Source: an uncultured Alistipes sp.
GTDB lineage: Bacteria > Bacteroidota > Bacteroidia > Bacteroidales > Rikenellaceae
Direction of reading: 5' to 3'
Assembly: GCA_900546065.1 (NCBI GenBank)
Contig: URBK01000006.1
Coordinates: 1 to 64,000, forward strand
Length of the DNA: 64,000 nucleotides
Under the pieces are notes generated by a model. The model had not been told where the DNA came from, made no database searches, and worked only from the letters and a program-made list of their open reading frames with translations. Positions 18,448 to 27,748 of the stretch are shown here, piece after piece. A program made the translations under genes and the position numbers. Position 1 is the stretch's first letter. Every line of letters starts with the position of its first letter.

Positions 18448-20163
18448 TCACTCCACAGTCACATTCTCACAACTGCGCATCTGGACAGCCTCGTCACACC
18501 CCTCGATACGGTTGCCGCGTACCTCCACATTACGGGCATTGCGTATGGATATTCCGCATGCGTTCCCATCCGTGCCGCGTATCGTGTTGCCGATGATGCG
18601 GATGCCGTCGTGCAGCGTTGTGCCCTCCGTATCCGGAGCGCCTATGACGACAGCTATGCCCGAGGCTCCGTACTGACACCCTGCGCCCAAGCCGCAGTCC
18701 GTCATGACATTTCGCTCTATTGTCACGTCGGCGGCATGCGTACCCTCCTTCCATGACGATTCGGCGCCGACATGTATGGCCGTACCTGTGCATCCGCGGA
18801 AGATATTGTCCTCGATCCTCACACCGCGGGTCTTGGCCAGCACGCCGCGCGCCAGATTGCCCCACACGACCGAACGGCGGAACTCCAGCCGCGGCAGCTT
18901 CGTAACGTTGAACAGATAGTAATCCCCGAACGCCTCGGGCACGGCGTCGCGCAACCGCACGCTGGCATCCGTATCCCCCTCGTTGTAGAACACCTCCACG
19001 ACCTCGGTCTCGCCGACGGGCTCGAGAGTAGATATACGTACGATCTCCATCCTGTCACCCACTCGCGGCACGTCAGCCACCTGCGCATGGGTGAATGTCG
19101 GCGCACGCAGCTCGAGCGACACGGTATCACCCTTGACGGCAGCAATATCGTGATAGTATCCGTGGACGTTCGTGGCGTCGTCACCCTGTCCGCGGAATAG
19201 GCATCCGTCAAAGGAAATTGTACCCTCACAGCATGCGAAGTGCGTGGCGTCGGTATTTGTCGAGAAGTCATATCCGTCGGCGGGAACCACCGACAGCCGC
19301 CGGATCGTCACGTCGCGGCTGTCGAAACCCACGATACCCATTCCGGGCTGTGAATGTATCGTGACGCCCTCAAGCAGCGTATTCGTACTGCGCAGCAACA
19401 GTATCGCCGGCCGGAAATGGAACGAGTGCGGCGCCGCCACGGCAGCCCCCACCATCCGTTGCGGCAGCGAACCGCCGAACCTCACACAGTTGTCCCCAAG
19501 CAACTCCCTTTCGGGAAAGTAGAACGGATCGCGATATATTCCCGCGATGCTGTCATCCCAGAGCATAAGCCGCGGGATCGGCATCTCGGCCGTAATCATA
19601 CGCTCTGAACGGAAGCGCACGGTGAACGATCCGTCATCCACGGACGTAACCACACCCTCCGAGAACGGCTTGCGCAAATAGTCTATCGTCAGGCCGCGGA
19701 GCGAGAAGTTACGGCAGTCGACAACAGAGACAGGCTCCATCCACCCCTCACACATGAGTACGGCGCCGCGTGCCTCCACGGTAACATCCTCGGCGCCCGT
19801 AAAGTCGAGGCCCTTCACATAGGGATAATACGGTTTGAATATCACCTCTTCCGGATTAGCCCCCATCTTGCCTGCAAGCACCTCCTCTTCGAGTCGTTCG
19901 GCCTCGGCGTCGCGCAGGCGATACACGCCTGCCGGCATCACAAGCGTTGTGCCGGGGTGCGTACGGCAATACTCAGCGGCACGGCGCAAGGCTCGCGTAT
20001 CGTCCCTGCCGTCATCGGGCTCGGCACCAAAGTCGGTAACATTGACAACCTCTCCACGAGGCCGCCCTCCGCCGTCTGCCGGCATCACCGACGCCGACGT
20101 GCGGCCTGCAGCAAACACTGCCGCAGCAAACATAATGAATCTTACGTATCGCATATATATCAT
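18448..20163 (-). CDS. GH110 alpha-1,3-galactosidase (right-handed beta-helix, exported)
   Basis: 571-residue exported enzyme with a signal peptide followed by an N-terminal pectate-lyase-like coil (VVNVTDFGAEPDDGRDDTRALRRA) and parallel beta-helix repeats. The stretch STNTDATHFACCEG and then GQGDDATNVHGYY is the hallmark active-site region of GH110 alpha-1,3-galactosidases, whose catalytic Asp residues lie in such DD and DATH motifs. These enzymes remove terminal alpha-1,3-galactose from host glycans such as the blood group B or linear B antigens. The gene begins 14 bp after the OmpR-type regulator's stop and so is probably in the same transcript. An in-frame TTG at 20181 overlapping that stop and an ATG at 20154 are alternative starts. 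Confidence 0.82.
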   Translation of the reverse strand: MIYMRYVRFIMFAAAVFAAGRTSASVMPADGGGRPRGEVVNVTDFGAEPDDGRDDTRALRRAAEYCRTHPGTTLVMPAGVYRLRDAEAERLEEEVLAGKMGANPEEVIFKPYYPYVKGLDFTGAEDVTVEARGAVLMCEGWMEPVSVVDCRNFSLRGLTIDYLRKPFSEGVVTSVDDGSFTVRFRSERMITAEMPIPRLMLWDDSIAGIYRDPFYFPERELLGDNCVRFGGSLPQRMVGAAVAAPHSFHFRPAILLLRSTNTLLEGVTIHSQPGMGIVGFDSRDVTIRRLSVVPADGYDFSTNTDATHFACCEGTISFDGCLFRGQGDDATNVHGYYHDIAAVKGDTVSLELRAPTFTHAQVADVPRVGDRMEIVRISTLEPVGETEVVEVFYNEGDTDASVRLRDAVPEAFGDYYLFNVTKLPRLEFRRSVVWGNLARGVLAKTRGVRIEDNIFRGCTGTAIHVGAESSWKEGTHAADVTIERNVMTDCGLGAGCQYGASGIAVVIGAPDTEGTTLHDGIRIIGNTIRGTDGNACGISIRNARNVEVRGNRIEGCDEAVQMRSCENVTVE

Positions 20164-20177
20164 AAAAATATAAATTC

Positions 20178-20870
20178 TCAATCCACCTGCAATTTGTACC
20201 CGACGCCGCGGGCATTGATTATGCTCACCGACGGCGCCTCCGAGAGGCGGTGCCGCAGCTTTGTGATGAATACATTGAGGCTGCGGGCGTTGAAATAGCT
20301 GTCATCGCCCCACACCTCCATGAGGATGGTACGCGTATCGACCACCTCGTTCATGTGACGGCACAATATCGTCAGCACACGCGCCTCACGGTTCGGCAGC
20401 ACGCACGTCTCGCCCGATGGCCCCGCAAGTGTCCAACTCATCGTGTTGAAACGGTAACACCCCAACATAAACTCCACGGGTGCCGACGCCGACTTACTGC
20501 CGCGTGCGGCCAGAGCCCGCACCCGTGCCAGCAGTTCCGTCATGGCGAAGGGTTTGCGAAGGTAGTCGTTGCCGCCCGTGTCGAAGCCGTGTACCACATC
20601 GTCGGCCGACGAGCGCGCCGAGAGGAAGAGTATCTGCACGTCGGCGTCGAGTGTACGGATACGCTCGGCCAGCGTGAAACCGTCCATCACGGGCATCATT
20701 ATATCCGTCACCACCACCTTCGGTGCGAGGTCGCAGCAGAGCCGCAGCCCCTCGCGGCCGTCCGCAGCGCCGGCGCACGTGAATCCTGCGGCGCGCAGCG
20801 CGTCGCATACGATACGCAGCAATGTCGGCTCATCCTCCACAACCAAAACATCTACCTTACTCTCTGCCAT
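20178..20870 (-). CDS. OmpR/RprY-type response regulator
   Basis: 230-residue response regulator. The receiver has the acidic pair in VVEDEP, phospho-acceptor Asp in VVVTDIMMP (about residue 55), Ser in LSARSS and Lys in YLRKPF. The C-terminal winged helix (about 130-230) shows the OmpR pattern ending GVGYKLQVD. The sister kinase ends 14 bp inside this gene, so the two are coupled. The phased direct repeats before the divergent GLPGLI genes are the type of site bound by this family, which makes those promoters its likely targets. It resembles RprY of Bacteroides and Porphyromonas, but I do not assign the symbol. Confidence 0.94.
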   Translation of the reverse strand: MAESKVDVLVVEDEPTLLRIVCDALRAAGFTCAGAADGREGLRLCCDLAPKVVVTDIMMPVMDGFTLAERIRTLDADVQILFLSARSSADDVVHGFDTGGNDYLRKPFAMTELLARVRALAARGSKSASAPVEFMLGCYRFNTMSWTLAGPSGETCVLPNREARVLTILCRHMNEVVDTRTILMEVWGDDSYFNARSLNVFITKLRHRLSEAPSVSIINARGVGYKLQVD

Positions 20871-22248
20871 AACGCGGTATTATGATGAAAAACTTCGATC
20901 CGCGGCCCGATCCGCCACTCTCGACGCGGGCGCTGCCGCCATGCCGCTCGGCCACCGTACGCACATAATACAGACCCAGCCCGAAACCCTTGACGGCATG
21001 CAGGTCCCCTGTCGGGATGCGGTAGAACTTGTCGAAGACGCGTTCAGCCTCGCCGCGGGCCATTCCGATACCGTCATCATCGACCTCGAATATCACATTA
21101 CCGCCATCGGCGGCGGCCCGCACCGTTATATTCACCTCGTCACCCGAATACTTGACGGCGTTGTCGACAAGATTGCCCAGCGCGTTGACCAGATGGAAGC
21201 GGTCGCAGCGCAGCGTCAGCCCCTCCTCGATGTCGGTCTCAATCCGAACGCTCTTGCCAGCGGTCATACGGTGCGGCCGCACGGCCTCCTCGACCAGATC
21301 CCCGGCGCGGCACTCCTCCGCAGAGAGGGTGAAGGCGTCGCTCTCCTCGACCGACATGCGCAGTATGCGGTCGACCATCGCCGCAAGCTGCCGCAGCTCC
21401 CGCTGCATGATACCTATATACTCGCGCCGCACGGCCGGATCGGACGCCATCTGCTCGAAGTTCAGAAGCGAGTCGCCCGCGGCGTATGCCACCGATATCG
21501 GAGTCTTGAGTTCGTGTGTTATGTTGTGTGTCAGATCGAGGCGCATGCGTTCGACGCTCTTGAAACGGAAGAGCGTCCGCACAAGATAGGCGAACACAGC
21601 CGCTATCAGCACCACGATCAGCACCGACGAGATGATGATGCCCGCCATATCGCCCAGCATCGACATATAGGGGTGCAGTGTACGTACCGTTACCGACAGT
21701 TTTTCTTTGTCGCTGTCGTTCTCTCCCGCTACGTCAAACTCCTCGCTCACCGTAAGGCACTGTCGGCCGTCGAGGTGCGAGAGTCCGTTCACCGTATCGG
21801 CCGCATGGTCGAAACGCCTCGTCTTGTCGCCGAGGCTTATCTCAACGTCGTAATCCCTCACGCCGCGCACGGCCAGCTCCCCGCACAGCAGCGAATCGAC
21901 CGCGCCGAACGGCATACCGCCAAAGTCCAACACCAGCATGTCGATCGAACGGCCGTTGCGTCCGAGATTTATGTTTATCGACTGCACGGTATCGGCTTCC
22001 GCCCCCTGAATGCGGGTTATGACCAGCGAGTCGGCAACCGAGGCGCTCGTGCGTGTCACGCTGTATACCGACCGCGAGTCGAGACTGCTGCGATAGAGCG
22101 CCGTCGTCACCGCAGCGCGTATCTGGTCGGCGTATCGCTCTACGGACTGGCGGTAGAGACGCGTCAGCCACAGTCCCTGCATCAACGCCAGAGCCATCAG
22201 AGCGAAGGTCATCACCACCGCCACTATCTTGAACTCTCTTTTATTCAT
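20857..22248 (-). CDS. Sensor histidine kinase, RprX-like
   Basis: 463-residue kinase. The frame runs on to 22350, but the ATG at 22248 gives the usual MNKREFK start just before the first membrane helix (about residues 8-28). A periplasmic sensor domain (about 30-200), a second helix (IIISSVLIVVLIAAVFAYL), the H-box LTHNITHELKTPISVAYAAG, and an ATPase domain with NLVDNAVKYS, VDDDGIGM and GFGLGLYYVR follow. The gene overlaps the regulator gene by 14 bp. The order kinase, regulator, GH110 on one strand, with GLPGLI genes and a receptor on the other, suggests one regulatory locus. Confidence 0.93.
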   Translation of the reverse strand: MNKREFKIVAVVMTFALMALALMQGLWLTRLYRQSVERYADQIRAAVTTALYRSSLDSRSVYSVTRTSASVADSLVITRIQGAEADTVQSININLGRNGRSIDMLVLDFGGMPFGAVDSLLCGELAVRGVRDYDVEISLGDKTRRFDHAADTVNGLSHLDGRQCLTVSEEFDVAGENDSDKEKLSVTVRTLHPYMSMLGDMAGIIISSVLIVVLIAAVFAYLVRTLFRFKSVERMRLDLTHNITHELKTPISVAYAAGDSLLNFEQMASDPAVRREYIGIMQRELRQLAAMVDRILRMSVEESDAFTLSAEECRAGDLVEEAVRPHRMTAGKSVRIETDIEEGLTLRCDRFHLVNALGNLVDNAVKYSGDEVNITVRAAADGGNVIFEVDDDGIGMARGEAERVFDKFYRIPTGDLHAVKGFGLGLYYVRTVAERHGGSARVESGGSGRGSKFFIIIPRYGRE

Positions 22249-22343
22249 TGTGTGTCGTACGTCCGCAATCGATCCCCGAAAGCGGAATCCCCGAAACAAA
22301 GATATGAATAAATCCTCGGCCGCGCCATCCTCCGCCGCGCGGT

Positions 22344-22419
22344 TTAACACTATTTAACACTTCGGCCGGGGCTTTAACTTCCGATTAACACTTCGGAAGC
22401 GCTCCGCGGGCGAACTTTG
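22344..22419 (+). promoter_or_regulatory. Phased TTAAC repeats and promoter of GLPGLI gene 1
   Basis: TTAACAC occurs at 22344, 22354 and 22385, with a TTAACTT at 22374. Starts are therefore spaced 10, 20 and 11 bp, all on one helix face. The -7 candidate GAACTTTG (22412-22419) begins 27 bp after the start of the last repeat, placing that repeat at the -33 position. The layout matches activation by an OmpR-type regulator. Confidence 0.7.
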
Positions 22420-22448
22420 CAGTGTCAAACTCAAACACACGACAAAAT

Positions 22449-23351
22449 ATGAAAAAGTTAATCATTGCAATCGCCGCTATTGCCGTCTGCGCGGCAAGTC
22501 CCGAGGCTCGGGCACAGCAGACTCCGCAGAATATCGTTATCCTCGACTCCGAGCGCGGGGCCACATCCTACCAGACGGGGCCGCTGGAGCGCACCGAGGT
22601 GGGACGCGCAACACTCAAGTGCGCCTACCGCCTGCGCTGGGCCAAGGACCGCGCGCAGGACAAATGGGTCGAGCAGACATTCATCCTGCAGTGCGGCCCC
22701 TCGATGTCGAAGTTCTACGACCAGCGTGTGCGCGCCATCGACGACCTGTTGCAGAAATCGGTCCCGTCGGATCTGGAAACCAACCCTACGGCCTATTCGG
22801 GCGGCGACCGCCTTACGATATACCAGAATATGCCGGCGGGCGAACTGACACTCACGGATTCATTCTCGGCGGCATTTTACCGCTGTGTGGAGCCGATGCC
22901 GCAGATCGACTGGAGAATCGGCAGCCAAACGTGCGAGATTCTGGGCTACACGTGCCGCCGCGCCGACTGCGACTTCCGCGGCCGCACCTACACGGCTTGG
23001 TTCACGGAGGAGATACCTCTGAGCTGCGGCCCGTGGAAGTTCCACGGTCTGCCGGGGCTTATCATGGCCGTCGAGGAGAGCGAGGGCGACTATTCGTTCC
23101 GTATCGAGGGTATCGAGAAGTGCGACGAGGCTATCGACATCGACACGCGGCAATATATCGACTCCCAGCGCGAGAAGTATCTCCGCCTAAAGTATCAGTA
23201 CCTGCTCGACCCGATAGGTTTCTTCAGCCGCAACAGCGGTATAAACATAAACATCACCAAAGAGGACGGCACACGCAACACCGAACTTGAGGAGCAGTTG
23301 CGCAGCGACTCGCTGACGTACGATTTTCTGGAGCGCGACTACCGCCGTTAA
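22449..23351 (+). CDS. GLPGLI family secreted protein 1
   Basis: 300-residue exported protein of the Bacteroidetes-specific GLPGLI family, whose function is unknown. A signal peptide ends near ARAQQ, and the family core occurs around residues 155-215 (ILGYTCRRADC, then FHGLPGLIMAVEESEG). Four Cys in this core could form disulfides. An upstream GTG at 22422 is in frame, but the ATG at 22449 begins the signal peptide properly. GLPGLI genes commonly sit beside carboxypeptidase-regulatory outer-membrane barrels, as here. It is about as long as its paralogue and shares the same promoter architecture, so both are probably induced together. Confidence 0.88.
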   Translation: MKKLIIAIAAIAVCAASPEARAQQTPQNIVILDSERGATSYQTGPLERTEVGRATLKCAYRLRWAKDRAQDKWVEQTFILQCGPSMSKFYDQRVRAIDDLLQKSVPSDLETNPTAYSGGDRLTIYQNMPAGELTLTDSFSAAFYRCVEPMPQIDWRIGSQTCEILGYTCRRADCDFRGRTYTAWFTEEIPLSCGPWKFHGLPGLIMAVEESEGDYSFRIEGIEKCDEAIDIDTRQYIDSQREKYLRLKYQYLLDPIGFFSRNSGININITKEDGTRNTELEEQLRSDSLTYDFLERDYRR

Positions 23352-23413
23352 CATTCGTTAACACTTGTTAACGGAGCATTAACACCCGCCAAGGGCCGAT
23401 CGGAGTAACTTCG
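23348..23413 (+). promoter_or_regulatory. Phased TTAAC repeats and promoter of GLPGLI gene 2
   Basis: TTAAC units start at 23348, 23358, 23368 and 23379, a 10-10-11 bp spacing. The first overlaps the stop codon of GLPGLI gene 1. The -7 candidate TAACTTCG (23406-23413) again begins exactly 27 bp after the start of the last repeat, as at the first GLPGLI promoter. Confidence 0.72.
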
Positions 23414-23444
23414 TGCAACGAAATCAAAACAAAATATCATTGCC

Positions 23445-24320
23445 ATGAAAACGACTCTGATCACCCTTGCCGCCATACTGGCGGCCGTAGCCACGGCACA
23501 CGCACAGATCGACGTATCCAACATCAAGTCCATCACCGTCAACAAGAGCGCCTCGAACGCCGCCGTGACAGGCACGCGCGAGATCGGCCGCTCGAGCCTC
23601 GAGTGCGTCTACAAGGCCGTCGCGCCCGAGCGCGGCAACGAGCAGGAGCCTGTACGTATGAAGGAGGACCGCATGATCCTACAGACGGGCGGTGCCGTAT
23701 CGAAGTTTTACAGCTACTACAACTTCGCCAAGGACTCGCTGCTGAAGGCCGACCCGAACAATGCACTGAAGGCCGTCGAGCATAAGAACGGCACCGCCGC
23801 CTGCCTCTATACGGGTTATCCCGAAGCGGGACGTCTGACCCTCACCGATGCCGTAGCCTCGACATACTACACCTATGAGGAGAAGGTGCCGCAGATCAAG
23901 TGGACGATCGGCGACCAGACGCGCGAGATTCTGGGTTACAAGTGCCGCCGTGCCGACTGCGACCTCTACGGGCGCCACTTTACGGCGTGGTTCACCGACG
24001 AGATACCCGTTGCGAGCGGCCCGTGGAAACTGCAGGGACTCCCCGGACTCATCATGGCCGCAGCCGACGACGAGGGGCTCTACTCGTTCGAGATCATAGG
24101 TCTGCGCAGCGTCGAGCGGCCCGTCGAATTCACCGACCGCCGCTACATAGAGACCACGCGCGAAAAATACCTGCGTCAGCTGCACCGATACATGAACAAC
24201 CCGATGGGATACCTCATATCGTCGGGCGAGATGATCATCACGACGCACGACGGCAGCGAGCCCTCGACCGAGAACACTATGCCCGAGTTCCTGATGATCG
24301 AGACCGACTACAAACACTGA
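23445..24320 (+). CDS. GLPGLI family secreted protein 2
   Basis: 291-residue paralogue of the preceding gene with a signal peptide (cleavage after ATAHA) and the core ILGYKCRRADCDLYGRHF, then LQGLPGLIMAAADDEG. Compared with paralogue 1, the core loses two Cys (QTR for QTC, VASGPW for LSCGPW) but keeps CRRADC. It has its own repeat-containing promoter and lies 74 bp upstream of the outer-membrane barrel gene, with which it is probably co-transcribed. The molecular role of the family is not known; a periplasmic or surface function linked to the barrel is inferred from context. Confidence 0.88.
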   Translation: MKTTLITLAAILAAVATAHAQIDVSNIKSITVNKSASNAAVTGTREIGRSSLECVYKAVAPERGNEQEPVRMKEDRMILQTGGAVSKFYSYYNFAKDSLLKADPNNALKAVEHKNGTAACLYTGYPEAGRLTLTDAVASTYYTYEEKVPQIKWTIGDQTREILGYKCRRADCDLYGRHFTAWFTDEIPVASGPWKLQGLPGLIMAAADDEGLYSFEIIGLRSVERPVEFTDRRYIETTREKYLRQLHRYMNNPMGYLISSGEMIITTHDGSEPSTENTMPEFLMIETDYKH

Positions 24321-24394
24321 CCCGCACGGCTCCCAGCGACGAGGGCTGCGGCGGCAATATATGCGATGTCATTATATGTGATATTATTAAGACC

Positions 24395-27040
24395 ATGAGC
24401 ACATTATACGTAAAGATATTAGCCGCCGCGGCCCTTGTTCTCGCCGCGACAACCCTCCGTGCCCAAAACACCTTCCGCATCACTGGCACGGTCACCGATG
24501 CCGCTACGGGACAACCCGTCGCGGGCGTAGTAGTCAAACTGACCGATGCCGCGGGCGAGATTGCCGCCTACGACACTACCGACGACAAGGGCGCATACAC
24601 CATACTGCGCACCCGAAAGCCCGAAGAGGGTTACTCCCTTGTATTCTCGATGCTGGGATACGCCACATGCACCATCACCCCTGCGGACTGGGCCGCCCCC
24701 GCGGATGCCGTCATGGAGGCCGCCGCAACGGCCATACGCGAAGTCGTGGTGAAGGCACCGCGCATATCGATGCAGGGCGACACGCTCTCCTACAACGCCA
24801 GTTCCTTCACCGACGCCGACGACAAGACCCTCTCCGACATACTCAAGAAGATGCCGGGCATCGAGGTCGAGGAGTCGGGCCGCGTGAAGTATCAGGGCGA
24901 GGCGATAAACAAGCTATACATCGACGGCGTGGACATGCTGGGCGACCGCTATGCGCTGGCCACGAAGAACATCTCGCCGCAGGATATCAAGAGTGTCGAC
25001 GTCATGGAGAACCACCAGCCAAAGAAGATCCTGCGCGACGTCGAGTTCTCGGACAAGGCGGCCCTCAACATACGCATGGACGAGCGCACGCGCAACCAAT
25101 GGTCGGGCTCGGCTACGGCTGCCGGAGGCTTCTCGCCCGCGCTGTGGAACGGTTCGCTCTTTGCCATGTGTCTGGGCAAGCGATTCTCGACGATAAACTC
25201 CCTGAAGAGCAACAACACAGGCAGCGACATCGGCGCCGAGACCGGCATAACGGGTACGGGTGCGGGCTACGCCCTGCCGCAATATATCTCCACAGGCACC
25301 TCGGCCGCACCCATAGGCAGGCTGCGTACACGCTTCAACACCTCGCATCTGGTCAATACGGCCAACATGCTCCGACTCGGCGAGGACTATACGCTCAACA
25401 TCGACGCATCGTACCTCTACGAGAGACTCACCTCCGACAATGCCTCCGCAACAACATATTATGTCGGAGAGGATTCGATCTCGACACACAGTGCGGCCCG
25501 CGCCGCCGACGCCGCCCATACGGTCGACCTCTCGCTGCGGCTGCTGGCCAACACCGACCGCACGTACCTCAACAACACCCTCACTGCGCGCATCGTACGG
25601 CGTGACGTATGGCGCAGCGACGAGGGCACCTATCCCAACATGCAGCGCGGCGACCTTCCGTCGTTGAGCATCGACGATAGGCTCGAGCTTACCAAACGCT
25701 TCGGCCGCCGCACCTTTACGCTGCGTTCCGAAAACGGATTCGGACGCACGCCGCAGACACTCTCTGTCGAGCGCGAAGGTTCGCAACAGTTGCAGACGAT
25801 CGACGCATGGGCATTCCGTTCGGCCACGAACACATCCGTCACGTGGCGTTTCGGCCGCTGGGGCATAGGACTCAACGGCGCCTTCACGCAGATCGTACGC
25901 TCACTTCGCTCCTCCCTTACGGGCCTCGGCGACACGGCCGGCGCAACCGACACGACTGACCCCACGGCCGATATTCAGACTGATATTCAGACCGACAACA
26001 ACCTGCGCCTTGCCCTGTCGCAGGTAGATCTCTACCCGTCGTTTACATACAATTCGCCCGTAGTCAAACTCTCACTCAATGTACCGTTGTCGGGCTATTT
26101 CTACTCCATTGCCGACCACATGGCGGCCGACACGCGCCGCCGCTTCGATGACTTCACCTTCTCGCCGCTGCTCTCGGTGAAGGTCATAGCTACACCCATG
26201 CTCTCGCTCTCGGCCTCGGCATCGTACAACCGCGCCCCGCTCGACGAACAGAACTTCTACACGGGAGCCATCCTCTCCGACTACCGGTATCTGCGCCGCG
26301 GCTACGAGATCCTCGACAACGACGCCTCGGGCTCCTTCTCCGCCGGATTCGACTACAAGAACCCCCTCTCATCGATCTTCGCCAACGTCACGGCCGGACA
26401 CACCCGCTCGCACCTGAATGCCGTCTCGTCACAGGACTTCGTCGGTGACTATATCGTCACCACGGCCGTCGCCGCACCTTACGACACCTCCTCGACATAC
26501 GTCTCGGGAGGCGTAAGCAAGGGCATCGACGCCCTCAAGGGCAAGGTCGGCATAAACGCCTCGTGGACCCTCTCGCACGTGGGCATGATACAGCAGGGCG
26601 AATACAACCCCTACCGCATGCGCACGTTATCCATAGCCCCCACGTTCGATCTGCGGCTTCTGCGGCGGTGGAACGTAGCCTACACCCTCGCCTTCAGCCG
26701 CTCGCAGCTCGAGGTCGGGATGACCGAGATGCAATCCTCGACCACGACCCTCTCGCAGAGCCTCTCATCGGACATCACCCTCGCCAAGCATCTGCGCATA
26801 GGCATCGGGGCCGAGCACTATCGCACGCAGCTAACAACGTCTCGGTACAAGAATACGGTTCTCTTCGACGCCTCGGCCGCATATACCTTCGGCAACGGAT
26901 GGGAGCTATCGCTCACGGCCCGCAACCTGCTCGACGAAAAGGAGTATGCCTACACCCTCTTCGACGCTTTGAGCCGTTCGTCGGCCTCGTTCGCCATACG
27001 TCCGCGCAATGTGCTGCTGAGCCTCTACGTCAAGTTCTGA
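24395..27040 (+). CDS. Outer-membrane beta-barrel protein with carboxypeptidase-regulatory domain (TonB-receptor-like)
   Basis: 881-residue outer-membrane protein. The frame is open upstream to 23900, but the ATG at 24395 starts a signal peptide (cleavage near LRAQ). An Ig-like carboxypeptidase-regulatory domain (about 25-110; ITGTVTDAATGQPVAGVVVKL) precedes a plug-like region (SDILKKMPGIEVEESGRVKYQGEAI split over 150-175; INKLYIDGVDMLG) and a barrel of about 650 residues ending in aromatic LLSLYVKF. It is the usual neighbour type of GLPGLI genes. No SusD partner is present, so it is not a classical SusCD pair; the transported or exported compound is unknown. Confidence 0.85.
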   Translation: MSTLYVKILAAAALVLAATTLRAQNTFRITGTVTDAATGQPVAGVVVKLTDAAGEIAAYDTTDDKGAYTILRTRKPEEGYSLVFSMLGYATCTITPADWAAPADAVMEAAATAIREVVVKAPRISMQGDTLSYNASSFTDADDKTLSDILKKMPGIEVEESGRVKYQGEAINKLYIDGVDMLGDRYALATKNISPQDIKSVDVMENHQPKKILRDVEFSDKAALNIRMDERTRNQWSGSATAAGGFSPALWNGSLFAMCLGKRFSTINSLKSNNTGSDIGAETGITGTGAGYALPQYISTGTSAAPIGRLRTRFNTSHLVNTANMLRLGEDYTLNIDASYLYERLTSDNASATTYYVGEDSISTHSAARAADAAHTVDLSLRLLANTDRTYLNNTLTARIVRRDVWRSDEGTYPNMQRGDLPSLSIDDRLELTKRFGRRTFTLRSENGFGRTPQTLSVEREGSQQLQTIDAWAFRSATNTSVTWRFGRWGIGLNGAFTQIVRSLRSSLTGLGDTAGATDTTDPTADIQTDIQTDNNLRLALSQVDLYPSFTYNSPVVKLSLNVPLSGYFYSIADHMAADTRRRFDDFTFSPLLSVKVIATPMLSLSASASYNRAPLDEQNFYTGAILSDYRYLRRGYEILDNDASGSFSAGFDYKNPLSSIFANVTAGHTRSHLNAVSSQDFVGDYIVTTAVAAPYDTSSTYVSGGVSKGIDALKGKVGINASWTLSHVGMIQQGEYNPYRMRTLSIAPTFDLRLLRRWNVAYTLAFSRSQLEVGMTEMQSSTTTLSQSLSSDITLAKHLRIGIGAEHYRTQLTTSRYKNTVLFDASAAYTFGNGWELSLTARNLLDEKEYAYTLFDALSRSSASFAIRPRNVLLSLYVKF

Positions 27041-27058
27041 GCATTCCAAGTACAATAC

Positions 27059-27115
27059 GGCGCGGCGCAGAGATCTCATCTTACGGAGAGTCTGTGCCGC
27101 GCCTATATTTATTTA
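27059..27115. terminator. Terminator between receptor and LysO genes
   Basis: GGCGCGGC...GCCGCGCC with an inner CAGA/TCTG stem is followed by TATATTTATTT. It separates the convergent receptor and LysO genes. Confidence 0.75.
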
Positions 27116-27121
27116 TGCAGG

Positions 27122-27748
27122 TTACAGCGAACAGAAGAAAGGCACGAGAAACGGCACCGAGAAGTCAACCACCATACCGTGCGCTATCGAGACGAAGACC
27201 CACTCGCGGCCCGAGAAACGTGTGATTACGGGCAGCGTCGTATCCATCGTCGTCGCGCCGCCGGCACATATCGGTGCCAGAGGCGAGAACAACCGCACCA
27301 TAAGCGGCGAGAGCAACAGCGTGAATATCTCGCGGAAGATATTTGCCATAAGGGCTATCGTTGCCAGCTCGGCCGCCACTTGCGCCCCCATCGAGGCCTC
27401 GCCCACCGATGCGATGAGTATCGACGAGAGTGAATAGTACCCGAATCCGCACCCTACGGCCAGCACCTGCGGCAGACTCCATCGTACCAACAACAGCGAT
27501 ACAGCCGCCGAAGCTGCGATCGTCCCGACGATCGTGGCACAGGGCACAAGCAGCATACGCGGCGATATGGTTCGCAGGATCTCGCGCAGGCGGCTGTCGC
27601 TGCCTATGCCCATACCGACCTGAAACATCAGCGCGAACAACACCCACAGCGACAGGCGGCTTGCCGAATCCCCCTCTGGCATCCATCCGAGCCAACCGGC
27701 AATGCACCCGACGATGAAGGCACCGACGATAATCATGCTACTCTTCAT
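27122..27748 (-). CDS. LysO-family transporter, C-terminal part
   Basis: 208-residue membrane protein matching the C-terminal DUF340 portion of the lysine exporter LysO, with about five or six hydrophobic segments. The start at ATG 27748 (MKSSMIIVGAFIVGCIAGW) lies inside the end of the upstream small gene (11-bp overlap), implying coupling. In E. coli LysO is one chain of about 300 residues; here the N-terminal ~95 residues are encoded separately. The conserved polar segments (GMGIGSD, GCGFGYYS, GGATTMDTTLP) are present. Export of lysine or a related amino acid is inferred from the family. Confidence 0.83.
   Translation of the reverse strand: MKSSMIIVGAFIVGCIAGWLGWMPEGDSASRLSLWVLFALMFQVGMGIGSDSRLREILRTISPRMLLVPCATIVGTIAASAAVSLLLVRWSLPQVLAVGCGFGYYSLSSILIASVGEASMGAQVAAELATIALMANIFREIFTLLLSPLMVRLFSPLAPICAGGATTMDTTLPVITRFSGREWVFVSIAHGMVVDFSVPFLVPFFCSL

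Noticed and set aside
24395..27040. SusC/SusD-type polysaccharide utilisation locus
   Set aside because: The barrel protein has no adjacent SusD-like lipoprotein gene and belongs with GLPGLI proteins instead.
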